64,000 nt of DNA from Verticillium longisporum. Taxonomy: Eukaryota > Ascomycota > Sordariomycetes > Glomerellales > Plectosphaerellaceae. The notes under the pieces are model-generated. The model did no database searches and was not told where the DNA came from. It saw only the letters and a program-made list of their open reading frames with translations. Location of the stretch: assembly GCA_019188255.1 (NCBI GenBank), contig JAETXT010000007.1, positions 248,001 through 312,000 of the forward strand. The letters run 5' to 3'. The translations under genes and the position numbers were made by a program. This document shows, one piece after another, positions 22,877 through 33,766 of this stretch; positions within the stretch are counted from its first letter, which is position 1; every line of letters begins with the position of its first letter.

Positions 22877-24098
22877 ATGTCGACTGATAAGATCACCTTC
22901 CTTGCCAACTGGTAAGAGGATTCGGGCCTTCGCGATGCCGTGGGCCGCCCGTTGACCGTGTGTTTTTACAAAGGCACGCCACCCCCTACCATGCACCACT
23001 GTACCTGGCTCAGGCCAAGGGCTACTTCAAGGACGAGGGCATCAAGGTCGCTCTCCTCGAGCCCAACGACCCCAGCGTGAGTTATCTGAACTGGTTTCAG
23101 GTCGGCGTTTGACAGTGCGTTAATCATGGTTCGCCTGTAGGATGTCACCGAAATCATCGGCACCGGCAAGGTCGACCTCGGTTTCAAGGCCATGATTCAC
23201 ACTCTCGCCGTAAGCCTTCTCGCCTCTTCCGATTCTCACCTCCGTACCTGACACAGCCCCCTACCAGGCCAAGGCTCGTGACTTCCCCGTCGTCTCCATC
23301 GGCAGTCTCCTCGACGAGCCCTTCACCGGCGTCGTGTACCTCAAGGACTCGGGCATCACGACCGACTTCCGCTCCCTCAAGGGCAAGCGCATCGGCTACG
23401 TCGGCGAGTTCGGCAAGATCCAGATCGACGAGCTGACGTCGCACTACGGCATGTCGCCCGAGGACTACACCGCCGTGCGGTGCGGCATGAACGTCTCCAA
23501 GGCCATCATCCGCGGCGACATTGACGCCGGCATCGGCCTGGAGAACGTCCAGATGGTCGAGCTCGAGGAGTGGCTCGCCGGCCAGGGCCGCCCCAAGTCG
23601 GACGTGCAGATGCTGCGCATCGACGAGCTCGCCGAGCTCGGCTGCTGCTGCTTCTGCTCCATCCTCTACATTGGCAACGAGAAGTTCGTCGCCGAGAACC
23701 CGGAGCGCGTGCGCGCCTTCATGCGCGCCGTCAAGCGCGCGACCGACTACGTCCTCGCCGCGCCCGAGGCCGCGTGGGCCGAGTACGTCGACTTCAAGCC
23801 CGTCATGGGCTCGGACCTCAACCGCAAAATCTTTGAGCGCAGCTACGCCTACTTCTCCAAGGACCTGCAGAACGTGCGCCGCGACTGGGACAAGGTCACG
23901 CGCTACGGCAAGCGCCTCGGCGTGCTGAGCGAGAGCTTCGAGCCCAACTACACCAACGAGTTCCTCGGCTGGAAGCTCGAGGGCGAGTCGAGCGATCCCA
24001 CCGGCGACCAGAAGCGCATGGTCGAGCTGCAGAAGGACGTGGCCTGCTGCGGCGGCTTCCGCAGGCTGCCCATTGAGATCGCCGCCGTCAAGGCCTAA
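22877..24098 (+). CDS. NMT1: HMP-P synthase, thiamine pyrimidine biosynthesis (NMT1/THI5 family)
   Basis: Makes 4-amino-5-hydroxymethyl-2-methylpyrimidine phosphate, the thiamine pyrimidine, from PLP and an active-site His in a single-turnover reaction (family knowledge). Four exons: 22877-22911, 22974-23076, 23141-23209 and 23268-24098, giving 345 aa, the usual length. The sequence shows Lys62 and His66 in [10 protein letters not shown], the PLP-binding Lys and donor His, and the iron-binding CCCFC motif at 195-199, at the same numbering as yeast THI5. No signal peptide; cytosolic. The GC-rich codon bias in exon 4 creates long antisense open frames that are not genes. Regulation is by the TPP riboswitch just upstream. 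Confidence 0.97.
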
Positions 24099-24803
24099 AG
24101 AACGGGATGGAGTCGCCGTCACGCTGCTCGCTGGATCTCGGGACAGTCGCTCGTTTCTTCTTCGTCACTTGCAGGTCTTGCCTTGCGCTACAGATAGCGT
24201 CCTTCTGAAGAGAGGATGTTGAATGCCAATACACGATGAGGCTCAGTCTTGACTCGCATTGGTGATGCTGAACCAGGTGATCGTGATGAATTCGTGAGGT
24301 TGACAGTTGCAGGACTCGGAAGTAAGGAACTGCCTCGACCTTCGGTTTATACCCCAGGCATTCCAAAACATGACGACAACATTTGTGATGCTGTATTCCC
24401 TGCCATCAAGCCTTGATATCACCAACAGTCGGGACTATGCTGGATGACTCCTTCGGTAGACGCTTCAACGCCATGTTATTGAGTTCTATGACTTGTTGAC
24501 GCAGGCAAACCTCCCATAGTGACTTCACCAGGGCGTCATAAACGGCCCGCGGCACTCACCGAAACGCCATGGCGTGAACACAAGCGATGCAACGATAGCC
24601 GGGGCAAAGTATGTTCTTTTGAAGATATATACGTCAATCGTGTCGGATGCTTCCAAAATATGTACAAGAAGTTCCAGCACTAGTGCTGTCTCAGCTCCAA
24701 TCTATCCAGCCACCCGTCAAGCGGGGCAGGGCAACCGCAATTTGTTTTTCCTGTTCGTCTGTCCGCCTGTCAAAGCGGAACCTTAGACGCGAGAATCAAC
24801 CGC
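24099..24803. other. Convergent 3' region between NMT1 and the GH6 gene
   Basis: Holds the 3' UTRs of two convergent genes. No further feature seen. Confidence 0.6.
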
Positions 24804-26553
24804 TTAGAAAGAAGGGTTGGCGTTGCGCAGAAGCTGCTCGAAGTAGGCCTGGAACCAGGTACCGGCCTCGGGGCACTGTGTCACTGTCAGCAACATGGTT
24901 CATTGTCAAGGTTGGGGGCATCAGGAAACTCACGGCTTCATGGACGAGGCGCTGCCGCAGAAGTGGTCGTAGCGGACAGCGGTGGTGTCGCTGGTGCCGT
25001 CGGCCTCACCACCGGGCTTGACCCAGACGAAGGCGTCAACGTCGGGGTGGCCGGTGTTGGAGGTGGGGCGCAGGCCGAAGCCGGTGCCGAGGGCGTTGCA
25101 CCAGTGTCCCCACTCCTGCTGGCCGGTGGGCTGCTTGCCGGAGCGGCCCTGGTCGATGATGAACTTGGCGTCCCAGCCGTTCTGGCGGAGGGGGGCGAAG
25201 GCATCGACGTAGTGCTTCTCGTCGTAGTTGGGGTTGGCTGGCAGGCACTGTGTTAGCTGAGGGTGCTTCAATGGCCAGCAAGGGTCATTGACTCACGGCT
25301 GGTGTAGGGGGCGGGGCTGGTGGCGTTCCAAGCGTTGTAGTTGGAGACGTTGGTGGCGAGGCCACGGAGGGACTTGGGCCTGCCGGCTTCCTTGTAGATG
25401 TCGGTGAAGATGGTGGCGGCCGGGCCAATGTTGGCGGGCCAGCCGAGCCAGCCAGCGTGGCCGGCATCGAGGTACTGGGCAACGTGGGGAAGGTCAAGCT
25501 TCTGGACGGCGTACTTGGTGCACTCCTTGTAGGCGGCGGCAGCGTTGGAGCACTTGGCGACACCCATGTTGGTGACCATGTTGGCGAGCGAATCGGGCTC
25601 TGTTGACTTGTTAGCTTCACACCCAGCTGTAATCTTGCACGTGGACACATACCAATGACAAGCAGGGTGCGGATGTCGTTGTACTTCAGGAGGACGGTGC
25701 GGATCGAGTCGATGTAGGCCTTGTACTTGTTGATACCGTCGTTGGCGATGGACAGCTCACCGTTGGAGGCGGCGGCGGCGCAGTCACGGTCAGGCAGGTT
25801 GTAGACGACGAAGATACCGGCGTAGTTGCCACCGGCGGCGTTGGCGCGGCGGATATCGGCGAGGGCGCCGTCGATCAGGGGAACCTTGGCGGTGGTGTCC
25901 CTACGGACTGTAAGTCAAGGGACATGAAGACAGGCAAGCATCCAACACAATAAAGAGCAACTTACATCCACTGGAAGGTGGGAACATCGGCGACCTTGGC
26001 GGCGGCGGTGGCCAGGGGACCGCTCAGGCTGGGAACGGCGAGGGAGGAGACCTCAGACCTGTAGTAGGCGTTGGCCCACTGGTTGACGCCGGCGAAGGGG
26101 TTGCCGGTGTAGGTGGCGCCGCCGGGGAGCGACGGTGGTGCCGGGAGGAGGGGCAACAGTGGTACCAGGGGGAGGGGCGACGGTGGTAGTGGGGGGGTTC
26201 ACGACGGTGGTGGAGCGGGTAGAGGAGGTGGTGGCGGGACGGGTGGAAGAGGCGGCGGTTGTGGCCGGGCGAGTGGTGGTGACGGCCGGGGGAGGAGCGG
26301 CGCCGGGCAGGCACTGGCTGTACCAGGCGTTCTGAAGCTGGCACGTGGTGCCGGAAGGGCAGCAGGTAGGGCCGGACCAGCCCTGGCCACCGCACTGGCC
26401 CCTGAGAAAAGGTGTTAGCTATGATCGTCTTGTTGGGCCTTGCGGGCAAAAGAGTGCTCACCACTGGGAGGCGCAGGCCTGGCGCTCCTCGAGAGGGGCA
26501 GCGAAAGCCGCGGTGCTCAGGAGAGCAGCGGAGAGGAAGAGACGTCCAGCCAT
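24804..26553 (-). CDS. cbhB: Cellobiohydrolase II: CBM1-linker-GH6, with two reading-frame breaks
   Basis: Secreted cellulase acting from non-reducing ends of cellulose. Exons: 26553-26462 (signal peptide [18 protein letters not shown]), 26401-25966, 25900-25653, 25599-25297, 25237-24934 and about 24875-24804. Order: CBM1 ([13 protein letters not shown]...WYSQCL), Pro/Thr/Ser linker with VAPPPGT repeats, then the GH6 domain. The domain has [12 protein letters not shown] and the acid-catalyst region [13 protein letters not shown], plus [12 protein letters not shown]. Two breaks are seen. In the linker near 26124-26127 (CCCC, coding strand), the CBM frame and the GH6 frame differ by one base, and no AG acceptor lies within it to allow an intron. 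In the last exon near 24870 the expected [13 protein letters not shown] needs one more C. As it stands, no intact enzyme is encoded. I think base-calling errors in C runs are likelier than a pseudogene, because everything else is conserved. The minus-strand TATAAG at 26648-26643 is a plausible promoter element. Confidence 0.9.
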
Positions 26554-28458
26554 TGTGAAAGTAGAGAACGCAGGTCGTAAGAGAGACGATGGGGCTGAGG
26601 GCAAGAGAAGAGTTCGTGACAAGACGACCGAGATGCCACCGTCTTATACCAGCTCGTGAGGGTTTGTTTCCCCTTTGCTTCAGCTCGAGCCAAGCCTTTG
26701 GTCGACGGAATCACGGGAAACTTCACATATTGAGCTCGACATGGAATTAGAGCTTCTCCACGATGGCGGAGACGGGGAATAGCCATTGTCTGGGGTTCCT
26801 GGCTCCATCGAGACAAGCGGAGGGGATCTGAAGAGCCGAGAACGGCATATGGCCCATGGGGTCTGGAGGCGGCATGCGTGCCTGGTGTCGCTCACGGGCG
26901 TGGCGGCGAACATGCCGAGCCGTCACGCAGAGCCAGATTCCCAAGTGCGAAGGCATAGGCGGAGGCCAAGGCACACGAGTATAGCGACAGTCGAAGGTGG
27001 GTGAGGTGAGGCAGATCCCAGGGGCAACCTTGCTCAGGTGGCCGGGTGCTGACCCCTCAAGCGAAGCGCAGCCCCGTTCTTCAGGGTCGGGTTGCAATAT
27101 CAGACATGGCGTCGAGAGACAGCTGCCAACCAAGGAACGGCCAAGCGCTGCGTAGGCTAGGCCGGAGCTTTGGTGTAGTTCGGAGGCACGGCTCCTCCGA
27201 TTTCCAGATTGGGAAGGGCGCCATGATCCCCGGGGCGCTTTGTATGTGGGGTATAATGAGGTTGTCAGGGGTCGTACTCTGGGTGTGTGAGGGGTAAAGA
27301 GGGCTCAGATGAGGCTTTAGGCTGGTGTCGTACACATTCAAGCGAAGAGAAACACGCTCAATCATGTCCTCGGAAGTGTCGTCCGACGGTGCGTGGCGAC
27401 GCTGTGAGGGGGGAAGCAATCAGGCTTCAGGTTTGAGGCCTCGACACTGGTTCACCGAGTACCGACTCAGCCGATCAGTGGCGTACGGTTGCATCTCGGG
27501 ATAATAACCAACAGCATAGGCAGAGGTACAGAACATATGAAGTCGATATTGCAAACCGGAGGCGTGGGAGGAAACACGGCAGGGAGAGTGTTTGCCCCTG
27601 CAATCAAAGGGGCACAAGCCACTAGGCCACTCCATCCACCACGGTTCTCTGAGGCAATCAAGAGGCATCGGCAGCACCGACAAGCTTCGATCGCCGGGTT
27701 TTCAACTCTCTTGGACGACGGCGATCGACGGACGAATTGGACCCTGAATCACGACGGACTTTGGTGGTTGCGGCCATCATGGACAGGAGCCTGCCACTTT
27801 GGCTTCTCAGGAAAGGCAATATCCAGCAGAAGCCGATCGTCTCGGAAATAGCCCATGGCGCAATTGACAGCAGGCGGTTCAGAGGCAACTTAGCCCTTCC
27901 CGGAATCGTGCATTGAGAGGCTCCGTGTCCGATGCAGCAGGAAATTCGCCGTGATGCCTGTTCCGATGGGCGTGATGATCTGCGTCATCTGTCAGCAGAC
28001 AACAGGACAGACGGCTGTTCGTCCCGACTCAGCGGCCGGGGATGATGAGACGATGGTCTGTCCATCATCTTGGTCACATGCCAGGTCAGGCTGTCGAGTC
28101 AAGGTCCCCCTGCTCTGAACCTGGATGGATGGCCATGGTTTTCCGCAGGTGCTGGTGCAGGTTGGCATGGCGAGGGCTTCACTTCCCCAGATCCCACGAG
28201 AGCTGGTCTGTGCAGGGCCTTGGTCACGTGAGATTATGTCAGGTCCACATGGGCCGAGCACCAGATCTGAGCTATCCCTCACCGCCTGCTTCATACTCCC
28301 TCAGGGTCGCGGCAGAATTTCCCCTGGCCGAGTTCCCCGCCAGGAGCTCCAGTACGGCGACACGATGGATCACGACCCTCATCGTCGCCGAGCCCAAAGA
28401 CGCACGCCCCCGATCCGATTCATAGTCACGCCCCCGCGCCTCCGGCTCCTCCGACAAG
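26554..28458. other. Divergent promoter region between the GH6 and AP-2 mu genes
   Basis: No gene supported. Contains the TATA-like element of the GH6 gene (26643-26648, minus strand) about 90 bp before its ATG. The rest is ordinary noncoding sequence. Confidence 0.55.
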
Positions 28459-29849
28459 ATGCTGTCCGGCATCCTCGTCTTCAACCAGAAAGGCGAGAAC
28501 CTCATCTTCCGCGCCTTCCGCAACGACTGCCGCCCGCGCCTCGCCGACGTCTTCCGCATCCAGGTCATCTCCAACGCCCAGGTCCGCTCGCCCATCCTGA
28601 CGCTCGGGAGCACCACGTTCAGCCATGTCAAGCACGAGAATATCTACCTGGTGGCTGTCACCAAGAGCAACGCAAATGCGGCGCTCGTGTTTGAGTTCCT
28701 GTATCGCTTGATCGCGTTGGGTCGCGGCTACTTTGGCAAGTTTGACGAGGAGGCTGTCAAGAACAACTTTGTGCTTGTCTACGAGCTTCTAGACGGTAAG
28801 GCCCATCTGCATTCGTCCACGCAAAGAAGGGGAAAGTACTTCCGGACTGACGAGAACGGCCCACACACACAGAAATCATCGACTTTGGCTACCCGCAGAA
28901 CACCGAGACGGACACGCTGAAAATGTACATCACGACCGAGGGCGTCAAGTCGGAGCGCGCGGCCGAGGACTCGGCCAAGATCACCATGCAGGCGACGGGC
29001 GCGCTCTCGTGGCGCAAGGCCGACGTCAAGTACCGCAAGAACGAGGCCTTTGTCGACGTCATCGAGGACGTCAACCTCCTCATGTCGGCGACGGGCGCCG
29101 TGCTGCGCGCCGACGTCACGGGCCAGATTGTCATGCGCGCCTACCTCTCCGGCACGCCCGAGTGCAAGTTTGGCCTCAACGACCGCCTGCTCCTCGACAA
29201 CGACGGCCTGCTGTCGCTGCCCTCGGGCAACCGCATGGGGTCCAAGGCCACCAAGGCCGCCGCCGGCAGCGTCACGCTCGAGGACTGCCAGTTCCACCAG
29301 TGCGTCAAGCTCGGCAAGTTCGACAGCGACCGCATCATCTCGTTTGTGCCGCCCGACGGCGAGTTTGAGCTCATGCGCTACCGCGCCACCGAAAACGTCA
29401 ACCTGCCCTTCAAGGTCCACGCCATTGTCAACGAGGTCGGCCGCACAAAGGTCGAGTACAGCATCTCCATCAAGGCCAACTTTGGCTCCAAGCTCTTCGC
29501 CACAAACGTCGTCGTCCGCATCCCGACCCCGCTCAACACGGCCAAGATCACCGAGCGCTGCACCCAGGGCAAGGCCCGCTACGAGCCCTCCGACAACGTC
29601 ATCGTCTGGAAGATCGGCCGCTTCGCCGGCCAGAGCGAGTTCGTCCTCAGCGCCGAGGCCTCGCTGTCGAGCATGACCAACCAGCGCGCCTGGAGCCGCC
29701 CGCCCCTGAGCCTCAACTTTAGCCTCCTCATGTTCACGAGCAGCGGCCTGCTGGTCCGCTACCTCAAGGTCTTTGAGAAGAGCAACTACTCGAGCGTCAA
29801 GTGTGTGCGGTACATGACGCGGGCCGGGTCTTACGAGATACGGTTCTGA
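28459..29849 (+). CDS. apm4: AP-2 adaptor complex mu subunit
   Basis: Medium chain of the clathrin adaptor AP-2, acting at the plasma membrane in cargo selection. Two exons: 28459-28795 and 28873-29849 (intron GTAAGG...ACAG, phase 1), 437 aa, the normal length. The N-terminal longin-like domain opens MLSGILVFNQKGENLIFRAF and includes TTFSHVKHENIYL; the C-terminal mu homology domain runs from about residue 165, with WRKADVKYRKNEAFVDVIE near its start and ending in MTRAGSYEIRF. These N-terminal signatures favour AP-2 over AP-1 mu. Intact, with strong GC3 codon bias, which generates a 384-residue antisense open frame that is an artefact. The symbol follows yeast usage. Confidence 0.95.
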
Positions 29850-30284
29850 GCCGGATGCGCGGGTGCGAAGCGGAGCCCGCGGGCAGGGGGGGTAACGGCG
29901 TGACGGAGGCGTGTTTGTCGATTGGTGTATCACATAGCATTGTTTGGCGTAACGGGGATTTCTGGCAGCCGGCGCTGCCCCAAAAATATACCGACGGTTT
30001 CAATCTCGCAGTCCCTGTCACAGGGCTGGATGGGAGGCAATGCAGTTCGACGGCCGACAGATGCGATTCGCCAAAAGGGGTCATTTGGCTGCACTCGAAC
30101 CCCATATTCGGGTCTTTTTTCTCTATTCCTGGCGCTTGCACAACAGCTCTACATGCCATTACTTCTGATTACAATCCGACTGTTTGTCCACAGTAATTCT
30201 CATGCAAACTATTCGTTGTCCACCATCACACAGCCAGGACGCAAGCCCTGAGTACACCGCTCCTGAACGTTTCACGCAGACAGT
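29850..30284. other. Convergent 3' region between AP-2 mu and the MFS transporter
   Basis: Short region holding both 3' UTRs. Nothing else seen. Confidence 0.6.
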
Positions 30285-32025
30285 TCAGATCTTGTATCGG
30301 TAGCCCGGATGCAGCCATCCAAGCTGCAGTTCGTATTGCTCCTTTGTCTGTCCAGCAGCGACCCATCGCGCCTCGTCAAGGCGGTGATCCCGCTCACCTC
30401 GATCGCGCTTGTGATTCTCAGAGCGCATCCAGAGGGGCGTGATGATACCAATGGCTAGCAGGCCTGTTAGGCAGCCAAGATTGATAGCATGGCCCCTGAT
30501 GTAGCTGTCGCTGTTAGCGGGGTTCCACGGCTGCCTCGAGGTGTACTTACGCCGGTGCCTCGGTCTTAATGTACGTGAAGGAAGCAAGGAATGCAGCGAG
30601 GTTTCCAACAGTCAGAACGAATCCTAGTGCGATCGCACGAACGTAGTGAGGCCTTGCATTGATCGTCATCCACGTCAACGCCAGCGGAGGCAGCGCATTC
30701 ACCGACATGGCAACAAAGAACGTGCCGGTATACTGAACAGGCGCTGAAACCTTCATCGGTCCGGAGCCCGTCTGTCCACCAACAAGCAGCAGAACGAAGC
30801 CGATGATGCCCAGGATGCAGCACACGTTCAGAGGAAGTGCGGTACGTCTTATGTGGCGGCTCCAGCAACAGATGCCCAGGGTGAAGAGGAAGCCGACAAA
30901 GTTGGGGGGCACTGTCATGAGACTGGCTTGAAGCGATTTGAAGCCCATAGTTTGGAGGAATGGCGGAAGGAATAGGGGGGATGAGTAAATGGCTTCGATG
31001 GAGAAGAAGGCTCCGATGCTCATGATAAGGGTCATGAAGTTGAAGATTGCACGCTTGACGGTCTTGAATTGCAGATGGTCTTTTGCTGGCTTCTCATCAG
31101 GGTTGACTGTCGATCGGAAGTCAGCATCGTTGGCAACGGACACGTTCGAGTAGTATTGGTGGTCCTGGCTGTGCATACGGCGCAAGGCAAGGGTACGTTC
31201 CCGATCGGTGAGGGACCTGGTGTCGCGGGGCGTATTTGGAAGGAAGCAGTAGGCGACGATACCGAGGATGACTGTGAGGGCGCCTTCGATGAAGAATATC
31301 CACGGCCAGCCGTTGTAGCCGTTGAGTCTTACGCGACCGAGCCCGCCGGCGAGGAGGCCACCAACCGAACCAGCGAGAGGGGCACTCGAGTAGAAGATGC
31401 CGACCCGTGAGATCAGCTCGTCCGGAGTGTAGAAGAAGCCCAAGTATATAAGAACGCCGCCCATAAAGCTGCTTTCGGCAAGGCCTAGGAAGACGCGGGT
31501 GACGCAAAGGCCGCCGAAGCTGGTCACAAAGCCGGTAAGGGTGGTGACGATTCCCCAAGAGACAATGAGCAGAGGCAGCCAGTTGCCGCCTCCGACAAGG
31601 CGCAGAGCGAGATTGCCAGGGATGTTGAAAAGGATGTTCAAGATGAAGAACAGCATCAGGGCTATGTTAAATTGAATCGATGTCAACCCGAGGTCCTCTT
31701 CAAGACCATTGATCCGAGCAAGGGCGATGTTGGCTTTGTCGAGAAAAAAGAAGAGGAAAGTAATAAAACAAACGGGCATCAAACGTATGTCGTACTTGCG
31801 GACAAGCGATTTTCGGCGGGCTTCGGCCGTGGCAGCGACTGCGTCGTCTGTGACGAGAATTTCGGCAAGAGACTGATCGAGGTGCCTGTTTCGATCCGCC
31901 TCACGGCTGGAATTGGGGTTCACCTCGCCATCGGTCGGAGGAGGAACAGCAGCAGCATCACTACTGCTATTTTTGTCACTCTTGGGAGCATCTGCGCCGT
32001 CGGGAATGCGTTCCTTTGTCGACAT
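30285..32025 (-). CDS. MFS transporter, Dal5/anion:cation symporter type
   Basis: Predicted plasma-membrane permease of the Dal5-like (allantoate/nicotinate/vitamin) branch, 564 aa. Two exons: 32025-30551 and 30504-30285, with a 46-bp intron (GTAAGT...GACAG). The acceptor was chosen to give EAPAYIRGHAINLG, which fits the family. A hydrophilic N-terminus of about 75 residues precedes RKYDIRLMPVCFITFLFFFLDKANIA; about 12 membrane segments can be drawn, with the R-x-F-L-G-x-x-E motif (RVFLGLAESSF) after TM4 and a long central loop after TM6. Substrate cannot be predicted from sequence, since the family carries allantoate, nicotinate, biotin, pantothenate and small peptides. Confidence 0.9.
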
Positions 32026-33766
32026 GGTGGTAGCGATGGTGATCGGGAAGCTGCGACAATTCGTTCGGCGATTGCCTCTTGAAAACTGAATATGCTCGTG
32101 GCAGTCCGTAAATCAGATGAGAACGAGTTAGAATAAAGTGCCTAGTCTTGTGTCTCTGTAGAATATGTCGCGTTGCGGCCCAGGTTTGTGTCAAGGGGGA
32201 GGAAGACGGACGGCGTTCAGCGCATGGTGAGTCTGGTCCGATCGAAGGGTCACAACATCAGGCGCTCAACCCGATTGCTGCCTCTTCTAATTCTGGCTCC
32301 TGCCTGTCCTACGATACTTTCTTGGCATTGGATCGTTCCTACCTCTTGCCCTGCAGTTGGCGCGTACGGCATGTACTAATCCCACTTTGCCTGGTTCCTT
32401 CCTCCACAGCACATCCCTGGTAAACACCCAGGCAGTGGGCGTTGACCGTCACGAAGTCTGTTGGCATTGATAATTTGAGAACTTCCAGTCTGTCATTTTC
32501 TCGTGGAGCACTCAGATTCGATTCGCGAAGTAGGTACTGGCCGGTGTTGGACAAACTCCTCGTCGGGATCCTGGCGAATGCATCATGGCAGGTTGGTCCG
32601 GTGCTCCTTGTCTTACTTTTTCTCAGTCGCCATCATCTTTCTATCTTAGTAGAATATGAAATTTCAGCTAAACATTCTCCTCGGATTTCCAGAAGCACAA
32701 TCATCATTCTAGAAGAAGGTTACCAAGATCAACCCCAAGATCACATCTCTCAAAGGACTATCTGTCCCCATGTCAGCGGCTCCTCGCAGTTATACCCCTG
32801 ACAGCTCCCCAAGCACAGCATCGAGCCCTCAGAAATCGATCGAGTTCATACGATAACATGGCTACGCCCGGCTGCTTGCATAACTCGCTCGAGGGGGGTT
32901 CGAACCAGACAGAGGACACGAGGTGGTACGACGCTTGGCGAGGAAGCTGTGCGGCCTGAGAGCCTGGCTATCGTAGAGAGATATTTGGCAAGCCTCTACA
33001 CCATGGAGAACGCAGTGCGGATTTTGCAGTCGAAGGCACTTGGTTCAACACCTCTCACACAGGGCAAGCAATATCAGGACCGCTTGTTTGCGTCCGATCA
33101 TCAGACGTCGGCACTTCTCTCAATCGCCTCCGTCTTCGTCGGCTGGCGGCCTTCCCCTCATTCTCCCCGGAGTCGAAATCGGGAAAGACAATGTCTCTCA
33201 CAACGTACCACGACAGTGTGCCTATCTTTCTCAGACATGGTACGCCAGCGAATTGGCAAACTGATCACCTGTAAGCAGCATACTCATTCGTGGCCACGTT
33301 GCCTTGACAGGCCTCTCATTCAAGGTCATGAGGAATCTTCCGATTGATAGTACACTGCAGCTTCGTGCGCAACGGGAGACGCATGTACAGTCGTGGATGC
33401 TCGGGACGACGCGTTAGGCAGAAGAAATTGGTGCGCTTCAGCTGTGATAAGACATGCTGTGGCAAGGTGCCTTACCGCTGGCGCAAGAGATTTTCAGGCA
33501 CATCAGCGTCATTCACGATAATCGATCGGCTTCAATAACCTGGTTTATCGAGGTACCTGTAGTCTTTTCGTACTCTTCCAAAGGTCTCTCATCCTGCAAT
33601 ACCGACCTCATAGTACTACTCTGGGGTATCAATCCTCCTGATGCATCGCTAGCAGTAAAACAAAATAAAATCTGCCCAGTTCGACTGACTTTGAGTCATG
33701 AATCCTTCACCAAAGGGCCCTTCCTCCTTCCAACGCGTCCATGATCTGCTGCTCCTTTCTCGACAG
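32026..33766. other. Intergenic region, no gene seen
   Basis: Contains the 5' region of the MFS gene and the 3' region of the acidic-protein gene. A GGTTCGAACC box-B-like string near 32898 is not accompanied by a tRNA fold. Confidence 0.5.

Noticed and set aside
23184..24122. 312-residue minus-strand open frame opposite NMT1
   Set aside because: It mirrors the GC-rich third positions of NMT1 exon 4 and has the Ala/Val/Leu/Asp-only look of an antisense frame.
28779..29933. 384-residue minus-strand open frame opposite AP-2 mu
   Set aside because: Antisense artefact of strong GC3 bias; no domain and composition typical of such shadows.
32880..32910. GGTTCGAACC string suggesting a tRNA B box
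   Set aside because: No A box, acceptor stem or cloverleaf can be drawn on either strand.
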